DNA of 64,000 nucleotides from contig NZ_JACJSI010000022.1 of the NCBI RefSeq assembly GCF_014698065.1, positions 1 through 64,000 of the forward strand, written 5' to 3'. This DNA comes from Nostoc flagelliforme FACHB-838 (lineage in GTDB: Bacteria; Cyanobacteriota; Cyanobacteriia; Cyanobacteriales; Nostocaceae). Position 1 is the first letter of the stretch; every line of letters starts with the position of its first letter. Shown here piece by piece: positions 44,996 to 53,470 of the stretch. Both the position numbers and the translations under genes were made by a program. The notes below the pieces were generated by a model. The model searched no databases. It was given only the letters and a program-made list of their open reading frames with translations, and was not told the origin of the DNA.

Positions 44996-47197
44996 CTAAT
45001 GACCAATGACTAATGACTCTTTGGTTGTATATGCACCCACCACATTTTTAATGATTGCCAGACCGACTTCTCCGGCTAAAGTCATAATTGATTCTGGATG
45101 AAACTGAACGGCGGCGATGGGAAGTGTCTGATGTTCAATACCCATAATTACGTCGTCATCAGAAATCGCTGTTACTTTAAGTTCTTTTGGCAAACTTTGC
45201 GGTAGGGCAAACAATGAGTGATATCTACCGACTGGAAAAGATTGTGGTAAATTTTTGAAGGTAACAGAATTGGAATCGGTGACAAAAATCCGTGAAGATT
45301 TACCATGTTGGGGATAGTTGAGGACTCCCAATTCTCCATCAAAAGCTTCAACGATGCCTTGCAGTCCCAGACAAACTCCGAAAATAGGAATTTTGCGATG
45401 GAGAAGCGCACCTACAGTCTGGGGAACCCCAAAATCACTTGGTCTACCAGGGCCAGGAGATAAAACAACTAAGTCAGGGCGTTCTTTATCGAATAGCGAT
45501 TCGGAGAAACCATGACGCAGTGTGGTGACATTTGCACCAGTTTGACGAATGTAATTGGCTAGGGTATGAACAAATGAGTCTTCGTAATCTATTAGTAAGA
45601 TGCGTTTGCCACCTTCTGCACTGGGAAAGATTTTAGTTAATTTTATAGAACTGGATTGAGCAGTTTTCTGAGTGGTTTGCTTAACACGGCGAATTGTCTC
45701 AAATAAAGCAGCAGCTTTGGTAATTGTTTCTTGTTCTTCTGCTTGTGGTATGGAGTCATAAAGGACTGTAGCGCCAGCTCGCACTTCTGCAATGCAGTCT
45801 TTTAACCGGATTGTCCGCAGAATTAATCCAGTATTTAAATTACCGTTGAAATTGAGATAGCCAACTGCTCCACCATACCAACGTCGAGCGCTCTTTTCGT
45901 ACCGTTCCAAAAAATCTATTGCTGCCCTTTTGGGTGCGCCTGTGACTGTAACTGCCCATGTATGCGAAAGAAAGGCATCTAAAGCATCAAATTGCGATCG
46001 CAGTGTCCCTTCAACATGATCTACTGTATGTATCAGGTGGCTGTATAATTCGATTTGGCGACGACCAATGACTTGTACTGAACCAGGTTCGCAGATTCGG
46101 GATTTGTCATTGCGATCGACATCAGTACACATGGTCAACTCAGCTTCATCTTTGTGAGAGTTGAGTAACTGACGAATTTGCACCGCATCGTCAAGAGCAT
46201 CTTGTCCCCGGCTAATAGTGCCACTAATTGGACAAGTTTCTACCCGTCTACCTTCAACCCGCACAAACATTTCTGGAGATGCACCTATGAGATATTCTCC
46301 ACCTAGATTAAAAATAAACCCGTAAGGACTGGGATTTATTTCCTTTAAGGTGTTGAATAGTTTACTGGGTTCGTCTTCATAGCTCTCAAGAAAGTTTTGA
46401 CTAGGAACAACTTCAAATAAATCGCCTCTGCGGAAATAGTCGAGTGCAACCTCAACTTTTTTCGCATATTCGCCTATTTCATGGTCAGCAGTTTGACTCG
46501 GTTGAAGATGTTTGCCGCGATAATCTACAGACTCACCTGTTCTCGGAAGATTCTTTGTGTTGCCGTGCGCTGTTTCAAAATCATATTGTAGACGAAATGC
46601 ACGTTGCTGATAGTAGTCAACAACAATCAATTCATCTGGCAGATAAAGCACCAAATCTCGCTGATCTGTAGGACGTTCGAGATGTTGGGTAATTGGTTCA
46701 AACTGAAAAACTAAGTCATAACCAAAAGCACCATACAAGCCTAAATGCTCGTCTTCTTGGCTAGAGAAAGTATATAGAATTTCGCGGACAACTGTAAATG
46801 ATGAAGGTTGCTTACTGCGTTCTTCTTCAGTAAATAATTTTTTAGTAGGTTTAATAAAACCGACAATATTGTTATTATCTTGGGTGACTTTCTCAAGCTG
46901 TGCTGACTGAGATAGACGCTTTAAGAGGAATGGTAAAAGTGTTTGACCACGTTCATTTAACGCTATCAAAGTGAAAGCATTCTCATGTGTAGTCAACTCT
47001 AAAGGTGGATTGACAAATCCGATCGCCCATCTTTTGTATCTGCCTGGATATTCGTAGCTACTCCTTAGCAAGCCTCCACGCTGAGAATTTAAGTGGAAGA
47101 GAACATCTTCGAGAGCAGTGTCCATCTGAACTTCGGCGATGGAGCGAGAAATACTTACACCGCCAAGGGTTTGGTAGGAACGTGAATCAAAAACCAT
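44996..47197 (-). CDS. trpE: Anthranilate synthase TrpE-TrpG fusion
   Basis: A 733-aa fused anthranilate synthase. Component I (about residues 1-510) has FEVVPSQNFLESYEDEPSKL, YLIGASPEMFVRVEGRRV, PISGTISRGQDALDD, DVDRNDKSRICEPGSVQVIG and TVTGAPKRAAIDFLER. A linker leads to the glutaminase (about 535-725) with LLIDYEDSFVHTLANYIR, LSPGPGRPSDFGVP, GVCLGLQGIVEAF (catalytic Cys) and AAVQFHPESIMT (His/Glu). This layout resembles fused enzymes rather than the stand-alone trpE at 19750. The C-terminal SLVIGH is encoded by the common atgactaatgac repeat. The 346-bp upstream gap carries a copy of the cluster's putative regulatory motif. Confidence 0.94.
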   Translation of the reverse strand: MVFDSRSYQTLGGVSISRSIAEVQMDTALEDVLFHLNSQRGGLLRSSYEYPGRYKRWAIGFVNPPLELTTHENAFTLIALNERGQTLLPFLLKRLSQSAQLEKVTQDNNNIVGFIKPTKKLFTEEERSKQPSSFTVVREILYTFSSQEDEHLGLYGAFGYDLVFQFEPITQHLERPTDQRDLVLYLPDELIVVDYYQQRAFRLQYDFETAHGNTKNLPRTGESVDYRGKHLQPSQTADHEIGEYAKKVEVALDYFRRGDLFEVVPSQNFLESYEDEPSKLFNTLKEINPSPYGFIFNLGGEYLIGASPEMFVRVEGRRVETCPISGTISRGQDALDDAVQIRQLLNSHKDEAELTMCTDVDRNDKSRICEPGSVQVIGRRQIELYSHLIHTVDHVEGTLRSQFDALDAFLSHTWAVTVTGAPKRAAIDFLERYEKSARRWYGGAVGYLNFNGNLNTGLILRTIRLKDCIAEVRAGATVLYDSIPQAEEQETITKAAALFETIRRVKQTTQKTAQSSSIKLTKIFPSAEGGKRILLIDYEDSFVHTLANYIRQTGANVTTLRHGFSESLFDKERPDLVVLSPGPGRPSDFGVPQTVGALLHRKIPIFGVCLGLQGIVEAFDGELGVLNYPQHGKSSRIFVTDSNSVTFKNLPQSFPVGRYHSLFALPQSLPKELKVTAISDDDVIMGIEHQTLPIAAVQFHPESIMTLAGEVGLAIIKNVVGAYTTKESLVIGH

Positions 47198-47402
47198 GAG
47201 TAATTTCTCTGTAATAGTTATTAGTCAGTCATTAATCAATAACCATTAATCATTATTAGTAGTTATTTGGGAATTTAGAACAGGCTTAGACAGCTTACTT
47301 TCAATCCAAGCCAAAATATTTTCCTTCGCCTATTCTTTTTAAAAGATGTAATGAAAAACTTTTTGTTTCTTACTTAAGAATACTAGATATTAAGCAGATA
47401 AT

Positions 47403-47453
47403 ACATTGAATAATTTTTAGATTGGGTGTCAATTTATTCGCTTTTTATACTGC
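47403..47453 (+). promoter_or_regulatory. Fourth copy of the scy upstream motif (core only)
   Basis: gggtgtcaatttattcgctt matches the core of the 51-bp element found three times upstream of scyA (for example gggtgtaaattctttcgctt), 16 of 19 bases by eye. Flanks are less similar. It lies about 210-260 bases upstream of the trpE-G start, in the same orientation relative to the transcribed gene as the scyA copies. The rest of 47198-47543 is AT-rich with no gene. Confidence 0.5.
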
Positions 47454-47543
47454 TTTTTTAGTATATTCTCTGATAAAGCTATCCAGAAAACTCCGCTTCT
47501 CCCAAAAGTAGTAGATTCATAAAAACTCAGTGTTCTTCTGCGT

Positions 47544-48752
47544 TTAAAACTTCACCCTAAATTCTTGCAACAGCGATATTGCTTGCTTGTACAAAAACAA
47601 ATCCACCTCATGAACCTCAATTCTTTTCCCAATCCCTTGTAACAGCGTTAAAGTTAACTCTCCCCCTAAATGTTCACGGAATTCAGTTAAACCCCGAAAT
47701 AGACAATCAGGATCTTCCAATTGTGATAACTTCTGGGCTAGTTCTGGCACATACAATGTGAAACCCAACGCCGATAAAGTCTTTAATATTCGTTGCCAAT
47801 CTGAACAATCCAGCAATCCTGCTAAAAAGGAATAGGTGCTATCCAAAGCGATACCGATCGCAACTGCTTCGCCATGACGCAAGCGATAATTTGTCAAATG
47901 TTCGAGTTTATGAGCCGCCCAATGTCCAAAATCTAGGGGACGAGAGGAACCCATTTCAAAAGGATCGCCGCCATTGGCAATATGTTCTAAGTGCAACTGA
48001 GCGCAACGATAGATAACTTGTTGCATACTATCCATATCTCGGCAGACCAAGGCTGGGGTGTGGCGGTGGATAAAATCAAAAAAGCTAGCATCTTTAATCA
48101 GCGCTACTTTGATTGCTTCTGCGATTCCAGAACGCCAATCGCGATCGTCTAGGGTTGTCAGAAAGGCAGAGTCATTTATAACTGCATAAGGTGGCGCAAA
48201 AGTGCCGAGAAAGTTCTTTTTCCCAAAGGCATTGATGCCGTTTTTGACTCCAACCCCAGAATCATTTTGTGCCAACACTGTTGTCGGCACGCGAATTAGG
48301 CGAATTCCTCGGTGAGCAGTTGCGGCTGCATATCCTACCAAATCCAATACAGCCCCGCCACCGATCGCTAATATGTAGGAGTGGCGACATAATCCAGCTG
48401 CTTCAATCTGTTGCTGGATTTGATCTACTAAATTGCGATCGTTTTTAGCAGCTTCTCCTCCCGAAATTATCATTGGTTCGGCTGCGATCGCTAGTACCTC
48501 TGCATAAAACTTGGTATACGCAACTAATTGCTTCACCAATTCAGGTTGATACTTTAATATTCCTGCATCTACAACTGCAAATATTTTCTTTGGCTTAGTC
48601 TCTGCATCCGCTGTAATCACTTGGGCCAAGGTGGGATTTTTCAACTCAAATAAATTTTGGGTGAAGTAAACCTCGTAGTTGAAAGAAACCGAAACACGTT
48701 GATGAATTGGTTGCAGATTGAATTTATTTTTTTGCTTAATGTCAACTATCAT
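47544..48752 (-). CDS. aroB: 3-dehydroquinate synthase-like sugar phosphate cyclase
   Basis: A 402-aa member of the sugar phosphate cyclase (DHQ synthase) superfamily. NAD and metal motifs: ISGGEAAKNDRNLVDQIQQQ, YILAIGGGAVLDLVGYAAA, RVPTTVLAQNDSGVGVKNGI, and GIAEAIKVALIKDASFF. The metal-binding segment reads PLDFGHWAAHKLEHL rather than the NFGHTFGHAIE of standard AroB. The N-terminus is extended by about 30 residues. It is called aroB by its place in the cluster and expected role in the shikimate branch. The divergent segment leaves room for a different cyclase specificity. Its start overlaps the dsbA-like stop (ATGA). Confidence 0.82.
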   Translation of the reverse strand: MIVDIKQKNKFNLQPIHQRVSVSFNYEVYFTQNLFELKNPTLAQVITADAETKPKKIFAVVDAGILKYQPELVKQLVAYTKFYAEVLAIAAEPMIISGGEAAKNDRNLVDQIQQQIEAAGLCRHSYILAIGGGAVLDLVGYAAATAHRGIRLIRVPTTVLAQNDSGVGVKNGINAFGKKNFLGTFAPPYAVINDSAFLTTLDDRDWRSGIAEAIKVALIKDASFFDFIHRHTPALVCRDMDSMQQVIYRCAQLHLEHIANGGDPFEMGSSRPLDFGHWAAHKLEHLTNYRLRHGEAVAIGIALDSTYSFLAGLLDCSDWQRILKTLSALGFTLYVPELAQKLSQLEDPDCLFRGLTEFREHLGGELTLTLLQGIGKRIEVHEVDLFLYKQAISLLQEFRVKF

Positions 48753-49393
48753 ATTTTTGCGGGTATATCTAAAAGTGCAGCACGATTCAAAGTTTCAAGG
48801 AACACCTTTACCGAGTGAGAGCCATTTACCTTGATTTTGTTATTGATCACAAAGAAGGGAACGCTGTTGATGCCATTTAATCGAGCAAATGTTGATTCAG
48901 CAACAACTGTATCGACCGCACCATCATCATTTAATTGTAGCCGTAATTCACTAGCATTCATCTGATATGCTGTACCGATGGCAACAATCACATCAATATT
49001 TCCAATGTTCAAACCATCTTCAAAGTAAGCTTTATAAATAGCTTCTACAACATCATTTTTTACGTTGCTGGGTGCAAGTGCAATCAGCTGATGAGAAAGC
49101 TTAGTATTGACAGCCAAACTAATTTTGTCAAAATCTAGCTTAACTCCAGCCGCCTCACCTGCGCGTTGGGCACTATCAAACATTTGTTGAATTTCTTCCG
49201 CTTTCATGCCTTTTCTATTTTGCATAAAGCTACGGAATTCATAACCTTCAGCAGGAACAGTATTGTCCAGAAGAAAGGGATGCCATCGAATATTTATCTC
49301 TTTTTCTTGCCGTTGTGCCAATGCATCAAACAGATGTTTTTTACCAATCCTGCACCAAGGGCAAACGGTATCATGAAAGATATCTATCAGCAT
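48749..49393 (-). CDS. dsbA: DsbA/FrnE-like thiol oxidoreductase
   Basis: A 214-aa DsbA-family protein of the FrnE type. The thioredoxin fold begins at residue 1 and has the active-site CPWC (DIFHDTVCPWCRIGKKHLF) and cis-Pro loop (NGINSVPFFVINNKIKVNG). There is no signal peptide, so it should be cytosolic, unlike classical DsbA. The cluster position between tyrA and aroB is conserved in known scytonemin clusters, yet its role is unknown. It starts 12 bp after the tyrA stop and overlaps aroB by four bases, thus in one operon. Confidence 0.88.
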   Translation of the reverse strand: MLIDIFHDTVCPWCRIGKKHLFDALAQRQEKEINIRWHPFLLDNTVPAEGYEFRSFMQNRKGMKAEEIQQMFDSAQRAGEAAGVKLDFDKISLAVNTKLSHQLIALAPSNVKNDVVEAIYKAYFEDGLNIGNIDVIVAIGTAYQMNASELRLQLNDDGAVDTVVAESTFARLNGINSVPFFVINNKIKVNGSHSVKVFLETLNRAALLDIPAKI

Positions 49394-49405
49394 ATTTTTT
49401 CTTAC

Positions 49406-50491
49406 TCAAATGCTAATATTTGTGTGCATCTGTGGTTTAAAATCTCGTTGGATAGCTGTTTTAGCAGCTGCATTTAAAGGCTGGATAAAACTGCTAATTT
49501 TCTCTTCAAAGAAGCTTTGAGCGTTTTCAAACTCTTGAATTAAGGCATCTCTATCTTTTTTCGCTACCAGTCTCGCTAATCGACTATAAGTATCAGCTAA
49601 AAAGCTAATTGTCTGACATCTTTCTTCTGTAGCTAGCATAATATCCACACATAAGTGCGGATTTTGGGAAAATAAACGTTTAACAATGTCAATTTCTTGA
49701 CGGTAATTAGGAGTTGACATTGTTAAACTCTGCTCTATATCGATTCTTGCTTGTGTCAAGAAAACGCCAAGGCTAAATCTACAGAAATGTTGCGTTGCTT
49801 GAACAATCACCATCATCTGATCGTGTTCTTCAGGCGTGCAAGCGACTAACTCAGCACCTTTACTTTTAAGAAAGTCTAAAAACCATTGAAATGAATCGTC
49901 GTTTCTACCTGGACAAATTATCACTTTTTGTCCTAAAAACGATTTGATATTTGGCCCAAACATTGGATGTAAACCCATGACGGGGCCACAATGGTGTTCG
50001 AGCATCGCTTGAGTTGGCTGTGTTTTAATACTTGTGATGTCACATAAAGCTGTAGTTGGGGCAACATATTTTGCTACACGCTTGATAACATCAACCGTAT
50101 GTTCGATAGGAACGCTTACTAAAACTAATTCTGCCTGACTCAACAGTTTATCTGCGTATTCCCAATCTTCATGTTCGAGAACACTAACATTGTTACCTAC
50201 TAGCGAAAGCTGCTCTTTAAATAATTTTCCCATCCTGCCGCGTCCACCGATGATCGTAATTTGTCGGGGAGTGACGTGATTTGTTGCAGATTTAGGAATC
50301 AAAGTAGCATGGCAACTATTTACTACACCTGCCCAAACAGACTCAGGAATACCAGCTTGAGCCAGGAGAGGAGCCACATCAGCCAGTTGTTCATCTAAAG
50401 AAGGTTGTTCTGATGCTGCTAATAATGATATGCGATCGCTCAGTAAGGCAATCAAGCTTTCGTCTGTTTTTTTAAGCTGATCTAATATCAT
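49406..50491 (-). CDS. tyrA: Prephenate dehydrogenase with N-terminal chorismate-mutase-like domain
   Basis: A 361-aa TyrA of the enterobacterial T-protein layout. The N-terminal helical segment (LKKTDESLIALLSDRISLLA, about residues 5-65) is chorismate-mutase-like. The dehydrogenase follows, with RQITIIGGRGRMGKLF (NAD-binding GxGxxG variant GGRGRMG), EHEDWEYADKL, VSVPIEHTVDVIKRV, GLHPMFGPNIKSF and VQATQHFCRFSLGVFL. It should make p-hydroxyphenylpyruvate, one of the two keto acids coupled by ScyA. Cyanobacterial housekeeping TyrA proteins are shorter arogenate dehydrogenases, so this gene was probably acquired with the cluster. Confidence 0.88.
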   Translation of the reverse strand: MILDQLKKTDESLIALLSDRISLLAASEQPSLDEQLADVAPLLAQAGIPESVWAGVVNSCHATLIPKSATNHVTPRQITIIGGRGRMGKLFKEQLSLVGNNVSVLEHEDWEYADKLLSQAELVLVSVPIEHTVDVIKRVAKYVAPTTALCDITSIKTQPTQAMLEHHCGPVMGLHPMFGPNIKSFLGQKVIICPGRNDDSFQWFLDFLKSKGAELVACTPEEHDQMMVIVQATQHFCRFSLGVFLTQARIDIEQSLTMSTPNYRQEIDIVKRLFSQNPHLCVDIMLATEERCQTISFLADTYSRLARLVAKKDRDALIQEFENAQSFFEEKISSFIQPLNAAAKTAIQRDFKPQMHTNISI

Positions 50492-50605
50492 AAGTCAGTC
50501 ATATTATAAAGGTCGCTTAACCTAGAATTGGGCATTAGGTATTACGCATTGGGCATTGCATATAAATTCTCATATTTTTAATCCCCAATCTCCAATCCCC
50601 AATTT

Positions 50606-51895
50606 TCAAATATCAACAAGTGATTCCTTAGAACTCAATTCTGGCAAGATATCCAAAGTTGTCGCCCGTTTAGAAACCACATCAGCAAATAACTCTTCAT
50701 ACCGATTTAGCGCTTGCTCAAAGGAATAGTTTTCTACCGCAAACTTTCTGCCTTTGCGCCCTAATTTTGCTGCTAATTCCGGCTGATTATATAAATTTAA
50801 TACTGCACCAGCTAAAGCATCTGCTGACTCCGGTTCAACAATAATGCCGCCACCACTTTCTTTGATAGCTTTGGCAGCAGTACCAGTGGCAGGAACTGAA
50901 CCCACTATTGGGCGGCCACTGGCTAACAGCAGTGGTATTTTAGAAGGCATATTGAAGGAAATTACATTGCTCTTTTGCACAATCAAACCGACATCAGCGG
51001 CTGCTAACATTTGCGGTAGTTTTTCTCGCGGTTGCAATGGTAACAGCAAAACGTTATCTGCACCACAAGCAAGACAATGCTTTTGCAACCTTTTGAGAGC
51101 TTGAGATTCACCCGCAATTACAAAGACAATTTCTTTGAGATGACGCAAGCGAGATGCTGCTTCTATTACTGTCTCCAAACCTTGCGTCAGAGCAATATTA
51201 CCTGAATAAAGCACTACAAATTTATCATCAAGTTGATGGGTAGCTCTCCAATAGTTATTCTCCTTCGGTAAAGGGCGAATAAAATTTAGATTTACCCAAT
51301 TTGGAATGCAAGCAATTTTATTAGCCGGGACACCTTTATTTTTTAAATTATCTACAAAGCCATCGGCAATAACGCTAATGCTATGTGCAGTTCGGTAGGC
51401 AAATTTTTCTAAAGTTTCCAGGGCTGAAATCATTAACTTATTTTTAATTAGCCCAACACGCACAGCAGCTTCTGGCAGAATATCTTGCACATTCAGCACT
51501 ACTGGACAGTTGTATAGCCAAGCTATTAAGGTTGCAGGTAAGCAAACTAGTAACGGCGGCACTGTTAAGAGAATTAAATCAGGTCGCTCGCCCCTGAGAG
51601 CTTGTGGCAAACTTGTAAAAACAAAGCTCAACTCTAGCAGTAGGCGATCTATAAGGTTAGGTTTAGATTTAATCCGCAGGTAACTACGCTGAATTTTGAC
51701 ACCATTTTTATGTTCAGTAACGTATAACTTACCCCGATAGCGATCGTAAATCTGACGCTGAGGATAGTTAGGCATACCTGTAATTACCCGTACTTTATGC
51801 CCTCGCTTCACTAGCCCTTCTGCTAGTTCAGTCATCAAAGGTGCAATACCGATTGGTTCTGGATGATAGTTATATGAATAAATCAGAATTTGCAT
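50606..51895 (-). CDS. Glycosyltransferase family 4 (WcaI-like)
   Basis: A 429-aa GT-B glycosyltransferase. N-terminal acceptor domain: YNYHPEPIGIAPLMTELAEG and GHKVRVITGMPNYP. C-terminal nucleotide-sugar domain: VVLYSGNIALTQGLETVIEA, FVIAGESQALKRLQKHC, and the late E-x7-E-like region with PSKIPLLLASGRPIVGSVPA and GGGIIVEPESADALA. Similar to the colanic-acid-type WcaI family. It lies after scyF in the conserved cluster order. Its substrate is unknown; it may link the pigment to the sheath or modify an extracellular polysaccharide, which is inference. Confidence 0.88.
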   Translation of the reverse strand: MQILIYSYNYHPEPIGIAPLMTELAEGLVKRGHKVRVITGMPNYPQRQIYDRYRGKLYVTEHKNGVKIQRSYLRIKSKPNLIDRLLLELSFVFTSLPQALRGERPDLILLTVPPLLVCLPATLIAWLYNCPVVLNVQDILPEAAVRVGLIKNKLMISALETLEKFAYRTAHSISVIADGFVDNLKNKGVPANKIACIPNWVNLNFIRPLPKENNYWRATHQLDDKFVVLYSGNIALTQGLETVIEAASRLRHLKEIVFVIAGESQALKRLQKHCLACGADNVLLLPLQPREKLPQMLAAADVGLIVQKSNVISFNMPSKIPLLLASGRPIVGSVPATGTAAKAIKESGGGIIVEPESADALAGAVLNLYNQPELAAKLGRKGRKFAVENYSFEQALNRYEELFADVVSKRATTLDILPELSSKESLVDI

Positions 51896-52115
51896 GAACT
51901 ATTAATGTCCTAAAAGCACCTTAATAATGTTGGCTCTGCTGTCTTATACAGTTTTTATCTGCCTTGTTCCAGATTTAATCACCTGAAACTTTTGTTGGGT
52001 GTTACCGCCGAGAGTACGCTACCGAAATTATTTACGTGGTGCGTTATGCCTTTGGCTAACGCACCTTACCAGACTGTTATTCAAGCATCAGCAGAACTCA
52101 GTACTATTTTTGCAA

Positions 52116-53297
52116 TTACTTCTCTAAACTGAAGACTGTCTTTTGTTGTCCACGTTTTCGCAATGTGACGGTAGCAGCCCCAAGTCCAAGCAATGCTAAA
52201 CTCAGTGCTGAACTTGGCTCCGGTACTTGCTTTCTGCCTTCTACATTTAGCACTTGGACGCGACCTTGGAAGAAATCGCCCACATAAAGCTTGTCATCTT
52301 TGAGGGTTGTGCCACCCGTCCAGTTAAATCTGCCAGGAGTGAGGTCGAGGGGGTTGCCAAAAGGAGGGCCAGTGAATGCTGGAGGCGGTACAGGGTTCCC
52401 TGATGCATCGCGGGCATTTTCACCGAAGGAAGTCAAGAAGTTACCGTTTTTATCAAATACCTGAACGCGACTGTTGATAGAATCAGCTACATAAACATTC
52501 TCTTCTTCGTCCACTTCGATGCCAATTGGCTGAAGAAGTTGTCCAGGTTCGCTACCTACTGAACCAAATGCCAACAGAGGGCTACCATTTGGATCGAGTA
52601 CTTGAACGCGGTTGTTATACTGGTCAGCTACAAAGATATTTCCACTAACTGGGGAAATTCTTATACCTGCTACACCTTGGAATTCCCCAGGTGCAGTGCC
52701 TCTGGTACCACCAATGATACCAATTGGCTGTCCGTCTGATGTATATTTAAGAATCCTTTCGCCGTTAAAATCACCTACGTAGAAGTTGCCATCCTTGTCA
52801 AATGTCACACCAGATGGCCCAAAGAACAATCTATCCTCTACCAGAGGGGTAAATGCTCCATTTGCAAAGGATCTAATAAAGTTACCCTGAGAATCGAATT
52901 GATTGATGCGGTTGTTGCGAACATCACCTGCATACAACTCCCCTGTTACGGGATTAAAGTCTACAGTTGTTGGCTCGTCAAACTGCCCAGGCCCTGTGCC
53001 GCCGGAGCCAATTGCTCCAATATACTGACCGCTAGGATTAAATATTTCAATTTTGTGACCGATGTCGTAGTTAGAAGTACCATCCGCCGGGTTAACACCG
53101 CGTCCGTTAGCTATGAGGGTATTCCCTTGGCTATCGACTGCTATCCCTTGGGGAACAAACAGTTCTCCAGGGCCGAAGCCAGGACTGCCGATACTTCTGT
53201 CGTAAGTTAATGTTACAGCCTTGGCTTGGGCTGCTGTTGCCAGCACCATCAATCCAGTACCGAGAATGCCGATTGAGAAATTTTTGACTAATCCCAT
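52116..53297 (-). CDS. scyF: ScyF: exported NHL-repeat protein with PEP-CTERM
   Basis: A 393-aa extracytoplasmic protein of the scytonemin core set. Signal peptide at residues 1-28 (LATAAQAKA). About six NHL beta-propeller repeats follow, each like FVPQGIAVDSQGNTLIANGR or LLQPIGIEVDEEENVYVADS plus NRVQVFDKNGNFL. The C-terminus has a PEP-CTERM sorting signal (VPEPSSALSLALLGLGAA plus LRKRG). ScyD, ScyE and ScyF are thought to act outside the cytoplasm in late pigment maturation; their exact chemistry is not established. Confidence 0.92.
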   Translation of the reverse strand: MGLVKNFSIGILGTGLMVLATAAQAKAVTLTYDRSIGSPGFGPGELFVPQGIAVDSQGNTLIANGRGVNPADGTSNYDIGHKIEIFNPSGQYIGAIGSGGTGPGQFDEPTTVDFNPVTGELYAGDVRNNRINQFDSQGNFIRSFANGAFTPLVEDRLFFGPSGVTFDKDGNFYVGDFNGERILKYTSDGQPIGIIGGTRGTAPGEFQGVAGIRISPVSGNIFVADQYNNRVQVLDPNGSPLLAFGSVGSEPGQLLQPIGIEVDEEENVYVADSINSRVQVFDKNGNFLTSFGENARDASGNPVPPPAFTGPPFGNPLDLTPGRFNWTGGTTLKDDKLYVGDFFQGRVQVLNVEGRKQVPEPSSALSLALLGLGAATVTLRKRGQQKTVFSLEK

Positions 53298-53383
53298 GAG
53301 TTTGAAGTCCTGGTTGTATGAGTGTATACTCTTTCCTAGACTAATATTCGTTCCCAGTCCTAGTTCGGGAACCCTAATATTTG

Positions 53384-53432
53384 GGCTGCTGCCTGCTGTT
53401 TGAAATGCAACTTTCTGTGTGAGGCAGCAGCC
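53384..53432. terminator. Hairpin between scyE and scyF
   Basis: 11-bp perfect stem (ggctgctgcct / aggcagcagcc) with a 27-base loop, about 40 bases past the scyE stop on the minus strand. It lacks a T-run, so it may be a processing or attenuation structure that sets different scyE and scyF levels. Confidence 0.55.
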
Positions 53433-53470
53433 TATTCTCTAACTATTACCTGACACCAAGTAATGAGGAA

